Shown: positions 44,159-54,028, numbered from the stretch's first letter. The stretch: 64,000 nt of DNA from Tuwongella immobilis (GCF_901538355.1 NZ_LR593887.1:6238920-6302919); one strand, 5' to 3'. The notes: a model not told the origin generated them from the letters alone. Numbers and translations are program-made.

Positions 44159-45541
44159 ATGCAGTCGTTCCTCTCCTCGTTTGATTCTCCGCGTGCCCAG
44201 CGCTGGTTTCTGTTTGGGCTGATCGGCCTGTTTCTGGTCATCAGCGTGCAATACTCGCTGAAAGTGCTCAAGCCGCGGGCCGATGGTCACACGCGCTCCG
44301 CGATTCTTCGCTGGACCCCGCAACTGCAAGCCCTGGAAGCGGGCGAAAATATCAACGAACGCTACAACTACCCGAATCCGCCGATCATGGCGATTCTGTT
44401 GTGGCCGTTCACCAAATTGCCGCTCATGGGCACCGCACTGTCGTGGTTCTATCTCAAGGTGCTGCTGACATTTCTGGCGGTGCGCTGGTCGTTCGCCATG
44501 ATCGAGACGCCCACACACCCCTTCCCGGCTTGGGCCAAAGCGCTGACGATGATTCTCGCCCTGCGGCCCATCCTCAGCGATCTCTCGCACGGCAACGTCA
44601 ATCTGCTGATTCTCTTTTTGTGCATCGCCAGCCTGTACGCCTTCAGCTGCGGCCGCGACATTCTCAGCGGCGTCATCATGGCATTGGCCATCGCCTGCAA
44701 ATTAACCCCCGCCATGTTCATCGGCTATTTCGTCTGGAAGCGCGCCTGGCGGGCACTCGCGGGAACCGTCCTGGGATTGGTGCTGTTCTTCTTGGTGGTG
44801 CCCAGTGCGGTGCTTGGTGTCGAGCGCAACTGGGAACTGCTGAATAGTTGGGTGGATGTCATGGTCAAGCCGTTCGTGGTCGATGGCATCATCACCACGG
44901 AACATCCGAATCAGTCGATTCCCGGCGTGCTCAATCGGCTGCTCACCCATAGCCCATCGCATTCCGATTACATCAACGATGCCTACGTGCCGTTGGAATA
45001 TCACAATGTCGCAGATCTGGCTCCGAAGACGGTGCGGCGAATCGTCCAGGGGTGCATGCTGCTGTTCGCCATTCTGTTCATCGTCACCGCCCGACAATCG
45101 GTGGGCGCTGGCAGCCGAATCGAGCGCCAATCGCAGCGCGCGGGCTGGCCACTGGCCGCCGAATTCAGCATCATTTTGATTGGCATGCTGCTGTTTAGCG
45201 AACGCACCTGGAAGCATCACTGCGTGACACTGCTGCTGCCGTATGCCGTGCTATGCTATGCCTTTGCGGTGATTCCCATGCAAACGTGGCTGCGCAATGG
45301 CATCATCGGCACGCTCGTGTTCTCCATGCTCGCCATGGCCAGCACTAGCAGCGGATTGTTCGGCGACCGATCCGCAGAAATGGCCCAGGTTTACGGCGGA
45401 TTCACCCTGGCACTGTTGGCACTGCTATCGGCACTGTTCGCACTATTGGCCCAACAGACGAAATTGCGAGTGGCGATGGAATCCGCCACCCCCAATGGGG
45501 TGAGCCACCCGGAATCCCCTGCGACGACGTTGGCCCGCTGA
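44159..45541 (+). CDS. GT87/DUF2029-type polyprenol-phosphate mannosyltransferase-like protein
   Basis: A 460-residue membrane protein with about ten spans. The first span is at residues 15-35 (WFLFGLIGLFLVISVQYSL). A periplasmic loop carries ERYNYPNPPIMAILLWPF, and DLSHGNVNLLILFLCIASLYAF with KLTPAMFIGYFVWKR are typical of GT-C fold family 87 enzymes, which move mannose or arabinose from polyprenyl phosphate to a glycan. Sugar and acceptor are unknown. AAGGA at 44146-44150 favours ATG 44159. The Nudix gene follows. Confidence 0.8.
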   Translation: MQSFLSSFDSPRAQRWFLFGLIGLFLVISVQYSLKVLKPRADGHTRSAILRWTPQLQALEAGENINERYNYPNPPIMAILLWPFTKLPLMGTALSWFYLKVLLTFLAVRWSFAMIETPTHPFPAWAKALTMILALRPILSDLSHGNVNLLILFLCIASLYAFSCGRDILSGVIMALAIACKLTPAMFIGYFVWKRAWRALAGTVLGLVLFFLVVPSAVLGVERNWELLNSWVDVMVKPFVVDGIITTEHPNQSIPGVLNRLLTHSPSHSDYINDAYVPLEYHNVADLAPKTVRRIVQGCMLLFAILFIVTARQSVGAGSRIERQSQRAGWPLAAEFSIILIGMLLFSERTWKHHCVTLLLPYAVLCYAFAVIPMQTWLRNGIIGTLVFSMLAMASTSSGLFGDRSAEMAQVYGGFTLALLALLSALFALLAQQTKLRVAMESATPNGVSHPESPATTLAR

Positions 45542-45609
45542 TCGGCATGCACCCCATGCCGGGCACGGTTCACCGCTCGGAAATCCCCCCAATCGGAGCG
45601 ACCGTGCCC

Positions 45610-46014
45610 ATGGATGCCATCACGATTATCCCCGTCGCCACCGTCGCCCTGGTGCGCGATGGGCATTTGCTGATTGTCCGCAAGCAAGGCACGTCGCGGT
45701 TCATGCTGCCAGGCGGAAAATACGCCGCCGGCGAGACACCGCTTGATTGTGTGCGTCGGGAAGTTCACGAAGAAATTGGCATCGACCTGCCCGCGGAATC
45801 GCTCACCCTCTGGGGCACCTTCTCTGCCGATGCCACCAACGAACCCAACTGGCGCATCGAAGCAACGCTGTTTTCCGCCACGACGACCGACACACCCACT
45901 CCATGTGGCGAAATCGCCGAAATTCGCTGGCACCCCATCGCCGAAAATGACCCCACGCTGGCACCACTGATCCGCGAAGTGGTACTGCCCGGCTTGCGCA
46001 CGCGCGGCATCTGA
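45610..46014 (+). CDS. Nudix hydrolase
   Basis: A 134-residue Nudix protein. The Nudix box GKYAAGETPLDCVRREVHEEIGI fits Gx5Ex7REUxEExGU exactly (written here in two parts: GKYAAGETPLD, then CVRREVHEEIGI), giving the metal-binding Glu residues. It hydrolyses a nucleoside diphosphate linked to another moiety; the substrate is not readable. ATG 45610 has GGAG 10 bases upstream; ATG 45547 would add 21 residues without a ribosome site. Confidence 0.87.
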   Translation: MDAITIIPVATVALVRDGHLLIVRKQGTSRFMLPGGKYAAGETPLDCVRREVHEEIGIDLPAESLTLWGTFSADATNEPNWRIEATLFSATTTDTPTPCGEIAEIRWHPIAENDPTLAPLIREVVLPGLRTRGI

Positions 46015-46037
46015 GGCCGCATCCCCCATCCACGCAA

Positions 46038-46104
46038 TCACCCCGATCTCGGCCGACTTCGCATCGGCCGCCTTCGCATCGGAATCCGGCCCGACTCGGG
46101 GTGA
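46038..46104. terminator. inverted repeat enclosing a 15-base tandem duplication
   Basis: TCACCCCGA at 46038-46046 pairs perfectly with TCGGGGTGA at 46096-46104. The 49-base loop contains CGGCCGACTTCGCAT at 46050-46064 followed directly by CGGCCGCCTTCGCAT at 46065-46079, two copies differing by one base. It lies between the convergent Nudix and kinase genes and is probably a bidirectional terminator. Confidence 0.55.
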
Positions 46105-46129
46105 CGCATCGATTCGCAAGTGCTGACCA

Positions 46130-48619
46130 TCAGTCGAGTTCGAGCGGTTGATAGTTGCCCTTGCCGTCCAAGACCATGCCCCAAACCAGATGCGATCCCT
46201 GGTGATCGGAGGGCGAAAAGGCGATCGGTTTGCCCAATCCCAAATCGAAATCGCGGATCGATTCCAACGCATCCACCAGGCGATCCGGCGTGAGTTCCTC
46301 CCCAGCCCGCCGCATCCCTTCCACGAAAATCGCCGCCGTCAGATAGCCTTCCAACGAGGTCGCGTTGGGATGCTCATTCGGGAAATATCGCTGCAAATGC
46401 TCGCGGAATTTCAGCACCACCGTCGCCTGGGAATCGATCGGCGGCACCACCTGCGTGACAATCACACCATCGCCCAACTTGGGGTCCATCTCCCGCAGTT
46501 CCTCGGCCAGCGCATCGCCACCCACGAACGAGACATTGGTGAAAATCAGCTCGCGCTTCAGTTCCCGCATTCGGGCAATGAAGCGGGCCGCAGGGCGATA
46601 AGTCGAGATCATCACCACCGCACGAATATCCAGGCGAGCTTGGATTCCATCCACGGCCGATTTCACATCCACGCTATTGCGTTCGTGCCCCACCCGCAGA
46701 ATTTTGTCGGCGGCAATGCCCTGCTCCCGCAGCATCCGCATCACCCCGCGAAACCCGGCGTCGCCGTAGCTGTCATTCTGGGCAAACACGGCAATTTCGC
46801 TCGGCTTCACCCCGCGCGTCCGCAGCAGATATTTCACCACGGCGGCGGTTTCTTCTTCGTAACTGGCGCGAAAATTGAACACCAACCGATCCGGTGGCGT
46901 CTTTCGCAGCAGCGGTGCCCCGGTGAATGCTCCGAGAAACGGTAGCTTCGCTTCCTGGGCAATTGGCAGCGTCGCGGCTGTGGTGGGGGTGCCGACTGCG
47001 CCGAGCATCGCAAAAATCTGATGCGTATCCAACAGTGTTCGCAGATTGGTGACGGCTTGCGTCGGTTCGTAGCCGTCATCGAGTGCGATCAATTTCAGCT
47101 TGCGACCATGGATGCCGCCCATCGCGTTTTGATGGGCCAAATGTGTCTCAAGGCCCAATTTCATGGCCCGTCCCAACTCGCGGCCAGTGCCGGAGAACGG
47201 TGCCGTCATGCCGAGAATCACCGAATCCGCCGTGACGCCCCGACCACGAGCGATGGGCGTGACGCCGCTGGAAGCCCCTTCGGCGGGTTCGTCGGGAATC
47301 GGCACCAAGCGATTCGACCGCACGAAAATCACCCCCGCACCAATCGCCAGCAGCAATCCCAAGGCAATCCCGCCGATGACGCCCATTTTCGGCTTGCTGA
47401 CCACCACCGGAGTGGCTCCAGATGCTTGCAGCCGAGTCAGATCGACGCCACTCATCAGCGTGCCAATGGCTTCGAGTTCCTCAACGACCATCGCCGCCGT
47501 GTTGGGCCGATCGGCAGGCCGCTTCGACAGCAGCCGATCAATCAGCGAGCGCAACCCGCTGGGAATCGCGGGGTTCAGTTGCTCAATGGGAACGTGCCGT
47601 TGCATCGCGGCGGCCTTCATGATCGCCACCGCGGAATTGCCGGTGAACGGCGGGCGACCCGTGCAGAGTTCGTACATCACGCAGCCGAGGCTGAATAAAT
47701 CCGCCCGGCCATCAACTTGCTCGCCATCGGCCTGTTCGGGGGCCATATACGCAGGCGTTCCCACGACGGCCCCGGTGACGGTCATGCTGGAGTTATCGAA
47801 CATGGGCCGCGCCAGGCCGAAATCGAGAATTTTCACTCGGCGGGAATTCGAATCGAACCACAAATTCGATGGTTTGATGTCGCGATGAATCAAATCTCGC
47901 TGATGGGCGGTGGCCAATCCGCGTGCCATTTGCAGCGAATAATCCAACACCTTGGCCGGCGGTAACGGCGCATCGCGGCGGATGATCGCTTCCAGGGTTT
48001 CGCCTTCGAGCAATTCCATCGCCAAATATGGGACTTCACCGACCATGCCGACTTCGTAGATGGTCACGATATGATCACTGCGGACGGCGGCGGTGGCTCG
48101 GGCTTCGCGGAGAAATCGCTCGCGGGCAGAGGTATCGTGGGCCAGATGCGGTCGCATGAGTTTGAGCGCCACGCGGCGGTTCAGATGCGTATCTTCCGCC
48201 TCCAGCACCAGCCCCATGCCGCCTTCCCCACGGGCACGCAGCACCCGAAAATGCAGCAGCCAGCCGATTTCGTCGGTGTTGCGCGGCGGTTGCAGCAGTG
48301 GCACCACTCCCGCCAGCGAACTTTGCGGATTGGCACTCATCAGCGGCGAGGCCGAGGGGATCGACGGCCCCAACGGATTCGTCTGATCCAACATTGCCCG
48401 CGCCATCACCGACGGAGTGGTCGCCATCGGCGAAGCGTTCGACGCTGGCGGCGAGGCCAGTGTGAGATTCTCCGGAGAGGAACCAGGATTGCTCACCGGC
48501 AACACGGTCCCGCTGCTGGTGATCGCAGCCCCGCACGCCGGGCAAATCGTCGCCAAATTGCCCGACGATGACAATGCTGCGAGTTGTTGTCCACACTTGC
48601 CACAAATCAGGTTGGACAC
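46130..48619 (-). CDS. receptor-like Ser/Thr kinase fused to a periplasmic amino-acid-binding-type domain
   Basis: An 829-residue protein. A zinc ribbon lies at residues 6-29 (CGKC, CPAC). After a Pro/Ser linker, the kinase domain at about 122-385 has ARGEGGMGLVLEA, Lys153 in VALKLM, HRDIKPSN with Asp247 and DFGLARP with Asp267, so it looks active. A single span lies near 413-433 (GVIGGIALGLLLAIGAGVIFV). Residues 465-829 form a Leu/Ile/Val-binding-protein (Peripla_BP_6) domain: VILGMTAPFSGTGRELGRAM, GGIHGRKLKLIALDDGYEP, FVGGDALAEELREMDPKL. The topology puts the ligand domain outside and the kinase inside, so it is probably a ligand-controlled signalling kinase. The start is at MSNLICGKCG. Confidence 0.93.
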   Translation of the reverse strand: MSNLICGKCGQQLAALSSSGNLATICPACGAAITSSGTVLPVSNPGSSPENLTLASPPASNASPMATTPSVMARAMLDQTNPLGPSIPSASPLMSANPQSSLAGVVPLLQPPRNTDEIGWLLHFRVLRARGEGGMGLVLEAEDTHLNRRVALKLMRPHLAHDTSARERFLREARATAAVRSDHIVTIYEVGMVGEVPYLAMELLEGETLEAIIRRDAPLPPAKVLDYSLQMARGLATAHQRDLIHRDIKPSNLWFDSNSRRVKILDFGLARPMFDNSSMTVTGAVVGTPAYMAPEQADGEQVDGRADLFSLGCVMYELCTGRPPFTGNSAVAIMKAAAMQRHVPIEQLNPAIPSGLRSLIDRLLSKRPADRPNTAAMVVEELEAIGTLMSGVDLTRLQASGATPVVVSKPKMGVIGGIALGLLLAIGAGVIFVRSNRLVPIPDEPAEGASSGVTPIARGRGVTADSVILGMTAPFSGTGRELGRAMKLGLETHLAHQNAMGGIHGRKLKLIALDDGYEPTQAVTNLRTLLDTHQIFAMLGAVGTPTTAATLPIAQEAKLPFLGAFTGAPLLRKTPPDRLVFNFRASYEEETAAVVKYLLRTRGVKPSEIAVFAQNDSYGDAGFRGVMRMLREQGIAADKILRVGHERNSVDVKSAVDGIQARLDIRAVVMISTYRPAARFIARMRELKRELIFTNVSFVGGDALAEELREMDPKLGDGVIVTQVVPPIDSQATVVLKFREHLQRYFPNEHPNATSLEGYLTAAIFVEGMRRAGEELTPDRLVDALESIRDFDLGLGKPIAFSPSDHQGSHLVWGMVLDGKGNYQPLELD

Positions 48620-48747
48620 GGCATCCTCGTGGATGAAATCCCCAGAAAGACGAGCCTCTTCTATTGGACGAAACTCGTCAGCGGATCATTTCGCAAAATT
48701 CGCGGTTTGTTCGGGCCACCGATGCCGATGATGCCGATTTTACCGCA

Positions 48748-50190
48748 TCAGGGCGACGCCGAGCGGCCATCCGGCCCAACTCGCAAGACGCGAATCGTCG
48801 GCAAGCGATCCCCGCCTTCCAACGGGTGCCCGGCCAGCACCACCACCAGTTGCCCTGGCTCCAGCACCCCGGCTTCGACCGCCGAGAGCACCGCGGCGTC
48901 CATCCGCCCCTTGCCAGGCTCCAACGTCGGCATCTGCACCGGAATCACCCCCCAAATGATCGCCATTTGCCGCATCACATGCGCGTGCGGCGTTGGGGCA
49001 ATCAACTTCGTCCAGGGGCGATGGCGGGCCAACAGCCGAGCCGTTCGACTCGAAAGCGTCGGCATCACAATCGCATCCGCCGACAACTGCTGCGCCAACG
49101 AACAGGTCATATCGGTGATGGAATCATCAATCGACTGATTCGGAATCGGCGTATCCAAAAGCGCAGTTTGCGAGCCGAGCCGATGCAAATGTGCCTCGGT
49201 TTCCAGCGCAATTCGGTGCATGCAGGTGACGGCTTCGACAGGGTAATTGCCGACCGCCGTTTCTCCGGAGAGCATGACCGCATCGGTGCCATCGTAAATG
49301 GCGTTGGCCACGTCGCTGGCCTCCGCGCGGGTGGGGCGCGGATTCATCCGCATGGAATCGAGCATGTCGGTGGCGGTAATCACCGGCTTGCCCATGCTGC
49401 GGGCCAAACCAATCAGCCGCTTTTGAACCGATGGCACGCGTTCCAGGGGAATTTCGACCCCCAGGTCTCCCCGAGCGACCATGATGCCATCGAAGGCAGC
49501 GATGATGGCTGGGGCCGTCGTCACCGCTTCCGGGCGTTCGATTTTCGCCAAAATCGGGCAAACCAGGCCGAATTGGGCCATTTCCGCCCGCAATGCCTGT
49601 GCGGATTCCGGATCGCGGACAAAGGACAACGCCACCCAATCGACTTGGGCACGAGCGGCGATTTCGAGCGCGACGCGATCGCGGGGCGTCAACGCCTCGA
49701 TGCTCAACGGCGAATCCGGCAGATTGATGCCCTTATTGGGCAGCAACACCCCGCCGACTTTCACGCGGGCCACCAATCGGTACCCTTCAAAGCGGATGGC
49801 TTCGAGTTGCAATCGGCCATCGTCGAGCAAAATCCGGTGCCCGGGCTGCACATCGCGGAGCAATTCCGGTTCCGTGAGCGCAATATCGTCGGGATACTCC
49901 GCTTTTGCTAACATAGAAAAGGTGACATCATGCCCGGGAGTGAGCGTGAGTGGCTGCGGCATCTTGCAGCGCAGTTTGGGGCCGGGAAGATCCGCAAGCA
50001 CCGCCACATTCCGCCCTGCGGCACGGGCGGCTTGTCGAAATCGCTCGATGCGGTCGAGATGTTCCTCGGCCGAACCGTGCGAAAAATTGATGCGGGCAAT
50101 ATCCACGCCGGCTTCAATGAGCGCGGCTAAAATTTCCGGCGGATCTGCTGCGGGGCCAAGGGTTGCCACGATTCGCGTCCGTCGCCGCAT
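48748..50190 (-). CDS. pyk: pyruvate kinase
   Basis: A 480-residue pyruvate kinase, converting phosphoenolpyruvate and ADP to pyruvate and ATP in glycolysis. It starts MRRRTRIVATLGPAADPPEI, has RINFSHGS near 35, the active-site segment PILAKIERPEAV with the catalytic Lys, MVARGDLGVEIPLE for metal binding, and TDMLDSMRMNPRPTRAEASD. The C-terminal domain is the normal allosteric domain. GGGAGA upstream favours ATG 50190 over GTG 50208. It is a monocistronic minus-strand gene downstream of a divergent membrane gene. Confidence 0.96.
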   Translation of the reverse strand: MRRRTRIVATLGPAADPPEILAALIEAGVDIARINFSHGSAEEHLDRIERFRQAARAAGRNVAVLADLPGPKLRCKMPQPLTLTPGHDVTFSMLAKAEYPDDIALTEPELLRDVQPGHRILLDDGRLQLEAIRFEGYRLVARVKVGGVLLPNKGINLPDSPLSIEALTPRDRVALEIAARAQVDWVALSFVRDPESAQALRAEMAQFGLVCPILAKIERPEAVTTAPAIIAAFDGIMVARGDLGVEIPLERVPSVQKRLIGLARSMGKPVITATDMLDSMRMNPRPTRAEASDVANAIYDGTDAVMLSGETAVGNYPVEAVTCMHRIALETEAHLHRLGSQTALLDTPIPNQSIDDSITDMTCSLAQQLSADAIVMPTLSSRTARLLARHRPWTKLIAPTPHAHVMRQMAIIWGVIPVQMPTLEPGKGRMDAAVLSAVEAGVLEPGQLVVVLAGHPLEGGDRLPTIRVLRVGPDGRSASP

Positions 50191-50351
50191 TCGCATTCTC
50201 CCGGTCACAGAAGGGCATTGAAGCCGGACCGGCCGCCCATGCTGGCCAACGCGCTTCCCTGCGATTGTACAATCTTACCCGGTCGTCGGCGATGATCCGA
50301 TTCATCGACATTCGCTTCCGGGCACTTTTGCGGTTCACCGGAGTCACTCGC

Positions 50352-50921
50352 ATGCTGGGATTGACCTGGCTGATTCTGCTGCTGGCGATTTTGCTCCCCG
50401 ATTTCTCGGGCGAAACCCGCGTGCGGCTCACCGCCGATCTCGCGCTCGCCTATTGGTGGCTGGTGGTCGCCGGGCGGATTATCGGCATCCGGCCCCGCCC
50501 GCAACTCCGCTCGCTTTGGACGCTGGGGGCGATCAGCTTCGTGATTCATGTGCTGGTTTCGTTCCACGAAACGCACGGCTGGTCGCACGCCAACGCGGTC
50601 CAACATGTCCACGATGTCAGCGGATTCGGCCCCGGAATTGTCTTTTCGCACCTGTTTACGCTGCTGTGGCTGCTCGATTCCGCCTGGTGGTGGCTGGCAC
50701 CGACGCGATACGAACAGCGTTCCCGACTGCTGGATCGCACGATCCATGGATATATGGCATTTCTCGTCTTCAACGGGACGGTCGTGTATGAAAATGGCCC
50801 CATTCGCTGGATTGGGTTGATCGCCTTCGCGGGGTTGGGCGTGCTGCTGTGGTTGGCCCGTCGACGACAGTCGGCGCAACATTCCGCCACGGAATTGCCG
50901 ACAATTTCGCCCACGACTTGA
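50352..50921 (+). CDS. uncharacterised multi-span membrane protein
   Basis: A 189-residue protein with about five spans, starting MLGLTWLILLLAILLPDF. Conserved-looking polar features within spans are the His-rich HVLVSFHETHGWSHANAVQHVHD near 70 and HLFTLLWLLDSAWWWLAP. His residues in the membrane could bind metal or heme, but no family is recognised. GGAG at 50340-50343 supports ATG 50352; an earlier ATG at 50292 lacks a ribosome site. A -10-like TACAAT lies at 50267-50272. The PVC heme protein gene follows after 59 bases. Confidence 0.65.
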   Translation: MLGLTWLILLLAILLPDFSGETRVRLTADLALAYWWLVVAGRIIGIRPRPQLRSLWTLGAISFVIHVLVSFHETHGWSHANAVQHVHDVSGFGPGIVFSHLFTLLWLLDSAWWWLAPTRYEQRSRLLDRTIHGYMAFLVFNGTVVYENGPIRWIGLIAFAGLGVLLWLARRRQSAQHSATELPTISPTT

Positions 50922-50980
50922 GCCAACGCCACGCGTCCATTACAATCGGGCGGCCCCATTCTCCCCCCGGAGTTGCTGCC

Positions 50981-53900
50981 ATGCCGCGTGGATTGTCGCT
51001 GGTTGTCCTGTTGTCGCTGATTTCGCCTGGAATGGCCGCCGAACGCATCGCCCTGAATGGGCACCACTTCACGCTACCCGATGGCTTTACCGTCGAAATG
51101 GCCGCCGCTCCGCCGCAGGTGCTTCGCCCGATTACCGCCAGTTTGGACGAGCAAGGCCGCTTGTATGTGGCCGATTCGTCTGGCTCGAATGAACCCGTCG
51201 CCACCCAGTTGGAAAAGAAACCACACCGGATTCTGCGACTGGAAGACACCAACGGCGATGGTCGATTCGATCGTTCCACCGTGTTCGCGGATCAAATGAT
51301 GTTCCCCGAAGGCACCTTGTGGTATCAGGGTTCGCTGTATGTGGCGGCACCGCCGAGCATTTGGAAACTCACGGATACCAACGGCGATGGCGTGGCGGAC
51401 AAACGCGAGGAATGGTTTGCCGGCAAGACGCTCACCGGCTGTGCCAATGATTTGCACGGGCCGTATCTGGGGCCGGATGGTTGGATTTACTGGTGCAAAG
51501 GGGCGTTTGCCAAGCAATCGTACACACTCGCCAACGGCAAGGCGTTCACCACGCGGGCCTCGCACATTTTCCGCTGTCGGCCCGATGGCAGCGGCTTCGA
51601 GCCGGTCATGACCGGCGGGATGGATAACCCCGTGGATGTTGCATTCACCCCCACCGGCGAGCGAATCTTTACCACCACATTCTTCCAACATCCCGCCGGT
51701 GGGCAGCGCGATGGCCTGATTCATGCCATTTATGGTGGCATTTACGGAAAAGATCATGACCCCATTGATGAGCATCCCTGGACCAGCCCGACACTGATGC
51801 CGGTGCTGACGCATCTGGGACCGGCCGCGCCGGCGGGGCTGCATGCGCTGGAATCGTCGCAATGGGGTGCGGATTATGCAGGGAATTTGTTTGCCGCCCA
51901 GTTCAATTTGCGGCGGGTGAGTCGGCATCAACTCCGAGCAAATGGCGGCATGCTGCAATCGATGGATTCCGATTTTCTCGTCTCCGATCACATCGATTTC
52001 CACCCCACGGATGTGCTGGAAGATGCGGATGGCAGTTTGCTGGTGGTCGATACCGGCGGCTGGTACAAATTGTGTTGCCCCACGTCGCAATTCATCAAAC
52101 CCGATGTCGTGGGTGCGATTTATCGCATTCGCCGCAAGGGGACGATGCCGCCGCGTGATCCGTTGGGGAAATCGCTGGATTGGCAAGCGCCGACGCTGCC
52201 GGAATTGGCCCGTCGGCTGAGCGATGCCCGACCGATGGTGCGCCGGCGAGCCATGGAGCAACTGGCGACGGCAGGCGCGGCGGCGATTCCATCCCTGGAA
52301 ATGGCCGATCCGCTGGCCGCGATTTGGACCGCAGCGCGAATCGAAACGCCAGCGGCCCGCGCGCTGGTTCGACGCCAGTTGTCGCATGATCGGGAGGATG
52401 TCCGACTCGCCGCCTTGCAGGTGGTCAGCCTGCACCGCGATGCCGAAGCCCGCGACACGCTGCAATCGCTGCTCGCATCACCATCGCCAATGATTCGCCG
52501 ATTGTCCGCCGAATGTCTCGGACGGATCGGCAACCCGGCAGCCATTCCGTTTCTGCTGACCGCGATTGCGAATCCGGCCAATGATCGAATTGTGGATCAC
52601 GCAATGACTTATGCGTTGATCGAAATTGGATCGCCGGATCCGCTTCAATCCGGGCGGAATCATCCCTCGGCACGGGTGCGGCGGGCGGTGCTGACAGCGC
52701 TGGATCAGATGCCGGGCGGGAAACTCTCCGCAGATGCGATTGCGGCGGCGCTGTTGAGCGATGATGCGACACTGCGAGAAACCGCGCGGTGGATTGCGGG
52801 GCGACATCCGGAAATGGGCACCGCGTTGGCCGTGCAGTTTCGACCGCGATTGCAGCAGATTCGCACGCCGGAAGATTCCCGCGATTGGGTCACGCTGCTG
52901 GCACAACTCGCGGGGAATGATGCGATTTCGGCGTTGCTCGTGGAGCGTGTCACCGCCGGGGATCGCCTCGCACTCCAGGCCATGCGTGCGGCCCGACTCA
53001 AACAATCGCCCCCTGCGTGGTACTCCGCCTTGGCCAAGCGATTGCCCGGTGCGGATGCGACCCTCGCCGCGGAAATTCTCGACACGGCCCGAAGCATGAG
53101 CCACGCATCGCCCCCAGTGGACTGGTTGGATGCGCTCGCGCAGTTGGCCCACGCGACCGATCGCGCGGAATTGCTGCGCTTGCAGGCGTTGGCGTTGTTG
53201 CCCGCATCGCGATTCGTCGGCGGCGATTTCGCCTGGGTGTTGCCTCGGGTGCATCGCGATCAGCCGGTTGCGGTGCGTGCGACGGCGGCGGAAGTGCTGG
53301 CGCGGATGCCGCTGACGACGGAGCAGCGCCTCGAATTGGCGAGTCGATTGCCGCAAACCACGCCGATGGAATTGAACAAATTGATGGATCTGTATGCGAA
53401 TTCGGCGAATGTGCCGGTGGGGCTGGCGTTTCTGGAAGCGGTCGATCGCCCGGAGATGCGCGCGATTATGCGGAAAGAAACGCTCACGCCACGCTTTGAG
53501 AAAAGCCCGCCCGCCGTGCAAACGCGGCTGAAGCCGCTGCTGGCCGCGCTGGATGCCGCCCAAGCGGAGTCCCGGCAGAAGTTGGAGCAACTCGCCCGCG
53601 ATCTGCCCATGGGCGACATCCGACGGGGGCAAGCCGTGTTCCACGGGACGAAAGTGGCCTGCGTGGCCTGCCATAAAGTCGGGTACGTCGGCGGTCAGGT
53701 GGGGCCGGATATGACCCGCATTGGCAGCATTCGCAGCGAGCGCGATCTGCTGGAGGCCATCGTGCTGCCCAGTGCCAGCTTTGTGCGCAGTTACGAGCCG
53801 GTGCAAGTCACCACGGTCGATGGTCGGCTCATCAGCGGCATCCTCAAAAAAGACGGTCTGGATGAGGTGATTCTGACGCTGAACGCGGTGGATGAAATTC

Positions 53901-54028
53901 GCATTCCGCGTGGCGATATTGAGGAAATCACGCCGGGCCAAGTGTCGGTGATGCCCTCCGGGTTGGATCAGCAATTAAGCAAGCAAGAATTGGCGGACCT
54001 CATCGCCTTTCTGCGGGCCTGTCGCTAA
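50981..54028 (+). CDS. PVC-type heme-binding protein: beta-propeller, HEAT repeats and cytochrome c domain
   Basis: A 1015-residue exported protein with signal peptide LSLVVLLSLISPGMAA. Residues 20-370 form a PVC-type dehydrogenase-like beta-propeller (LYVADSSGSN, DTNGDGRFDRSTVF, DTNGDGVADKREEW, MDNPVDVAFTPTGE). The middle, about 395-860, consists of HEAT-like Ala/Leu-rich repeats. The C-terminal domain has the c-type heme motif CVACH (Cys894, Cys897, His898) and later GQVSVMPSGL with the probable axial Met. These large planctomycete proteins are thought to oxidise carbohydrate-related substrates and pass electrons through heme c; the substrate is not known. Confidence 0.92.
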   Translation: MPRGLSLVVLLSLISPGMAAERIALNGHHFTLPDGFTVEMAAAPPQVLRPITASLDEQGRLYVADSSGSNEPVATQLEKKPHRILRLEDTNGDGRFDRSTVFADQMMFPEGTLWYQGSLYVAAPPSIWKLTDTNGDGVADKREEWFAGKTLTGCANDLHGPYLGPDGWIYWCKGAFAKQSYTLANGKAFTTRASHIFRCRPDGSGFEPVMTGGMDNPVDVAFTPTGERIFTTTFFQHPAGGQRDGLIHAIYGGIYGKDHDPIDEHPWTSPTLMPVLTHLGPAAPAGLHALESSQWGADYAGNLFAAQFNLRRVSRHQLRANGGMLQSMDSDFLVSDHIDFHPTDVLEDADGSLLVVDTGGWYKLCCPTSQFIKPDVVGAIYRIRRKGTMPPRDPLGKSLDWQAPTLPELARRLSDARPMVRRRAMEQLATAGAAAIPSLEMADPLAAIWTAARIETPAARALVRRQLSHDREDVRLAALQVVSLHRDAEARDTLQSLLASPSPMIRRLSAECLGRIGNPAAIPFLLTAIANPANDRIVDHAMTYALIEIGSPDPLQSGRNHPSARVRRAVLTALDQMPGGKLSADAIAAALLSDDATLRETARWIAGRHPEMGTALAVQFRPRLQQIRTPEDSRDWVTLLAQLAGNDAISALLVERVTAGDRLALQAMRAARLKQSPPAWYSALAKRLPGADATLAAEILDTARSMSHASPPVDWLDALAQLAHATDRAELLRLQALALLPASRFVGGDFAWVLPRVHRDQPVAVRATAAEVLARMPLTTEQRLELASRLPQTTPMELNKLMDLYANSANVPVGLAFLEAVDRPEMRAIMRKETLTPRFEKSPPAVQTRLKPLLAALDAAQAESRQKLEQLARDLPMGDIRRGQAVFHGTKVACVACHKVGYVGGQVGPDMTRIGSIRSERDLLEAIVLPSASFVRSYEPVQVTTVDGRLISGILKKDGLDEVILTLNAVDEIRIPRGDIEEITPGQVSVMPSGLDQQLSKQELADLIAFLRACR

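Noticed and set aside
48664-49911. 415-codon plus-strand frame
   Set aside because: Antisense to pyruvate kinase, which is unmistakable; the translation is rich in Arg, His and Gln and has no motif.
51074-52465. 463-codon minus-strand frame
   Set aside because: Antisense to the PVC-type heme protein; no domain is recognisable and composition is shadow-like.
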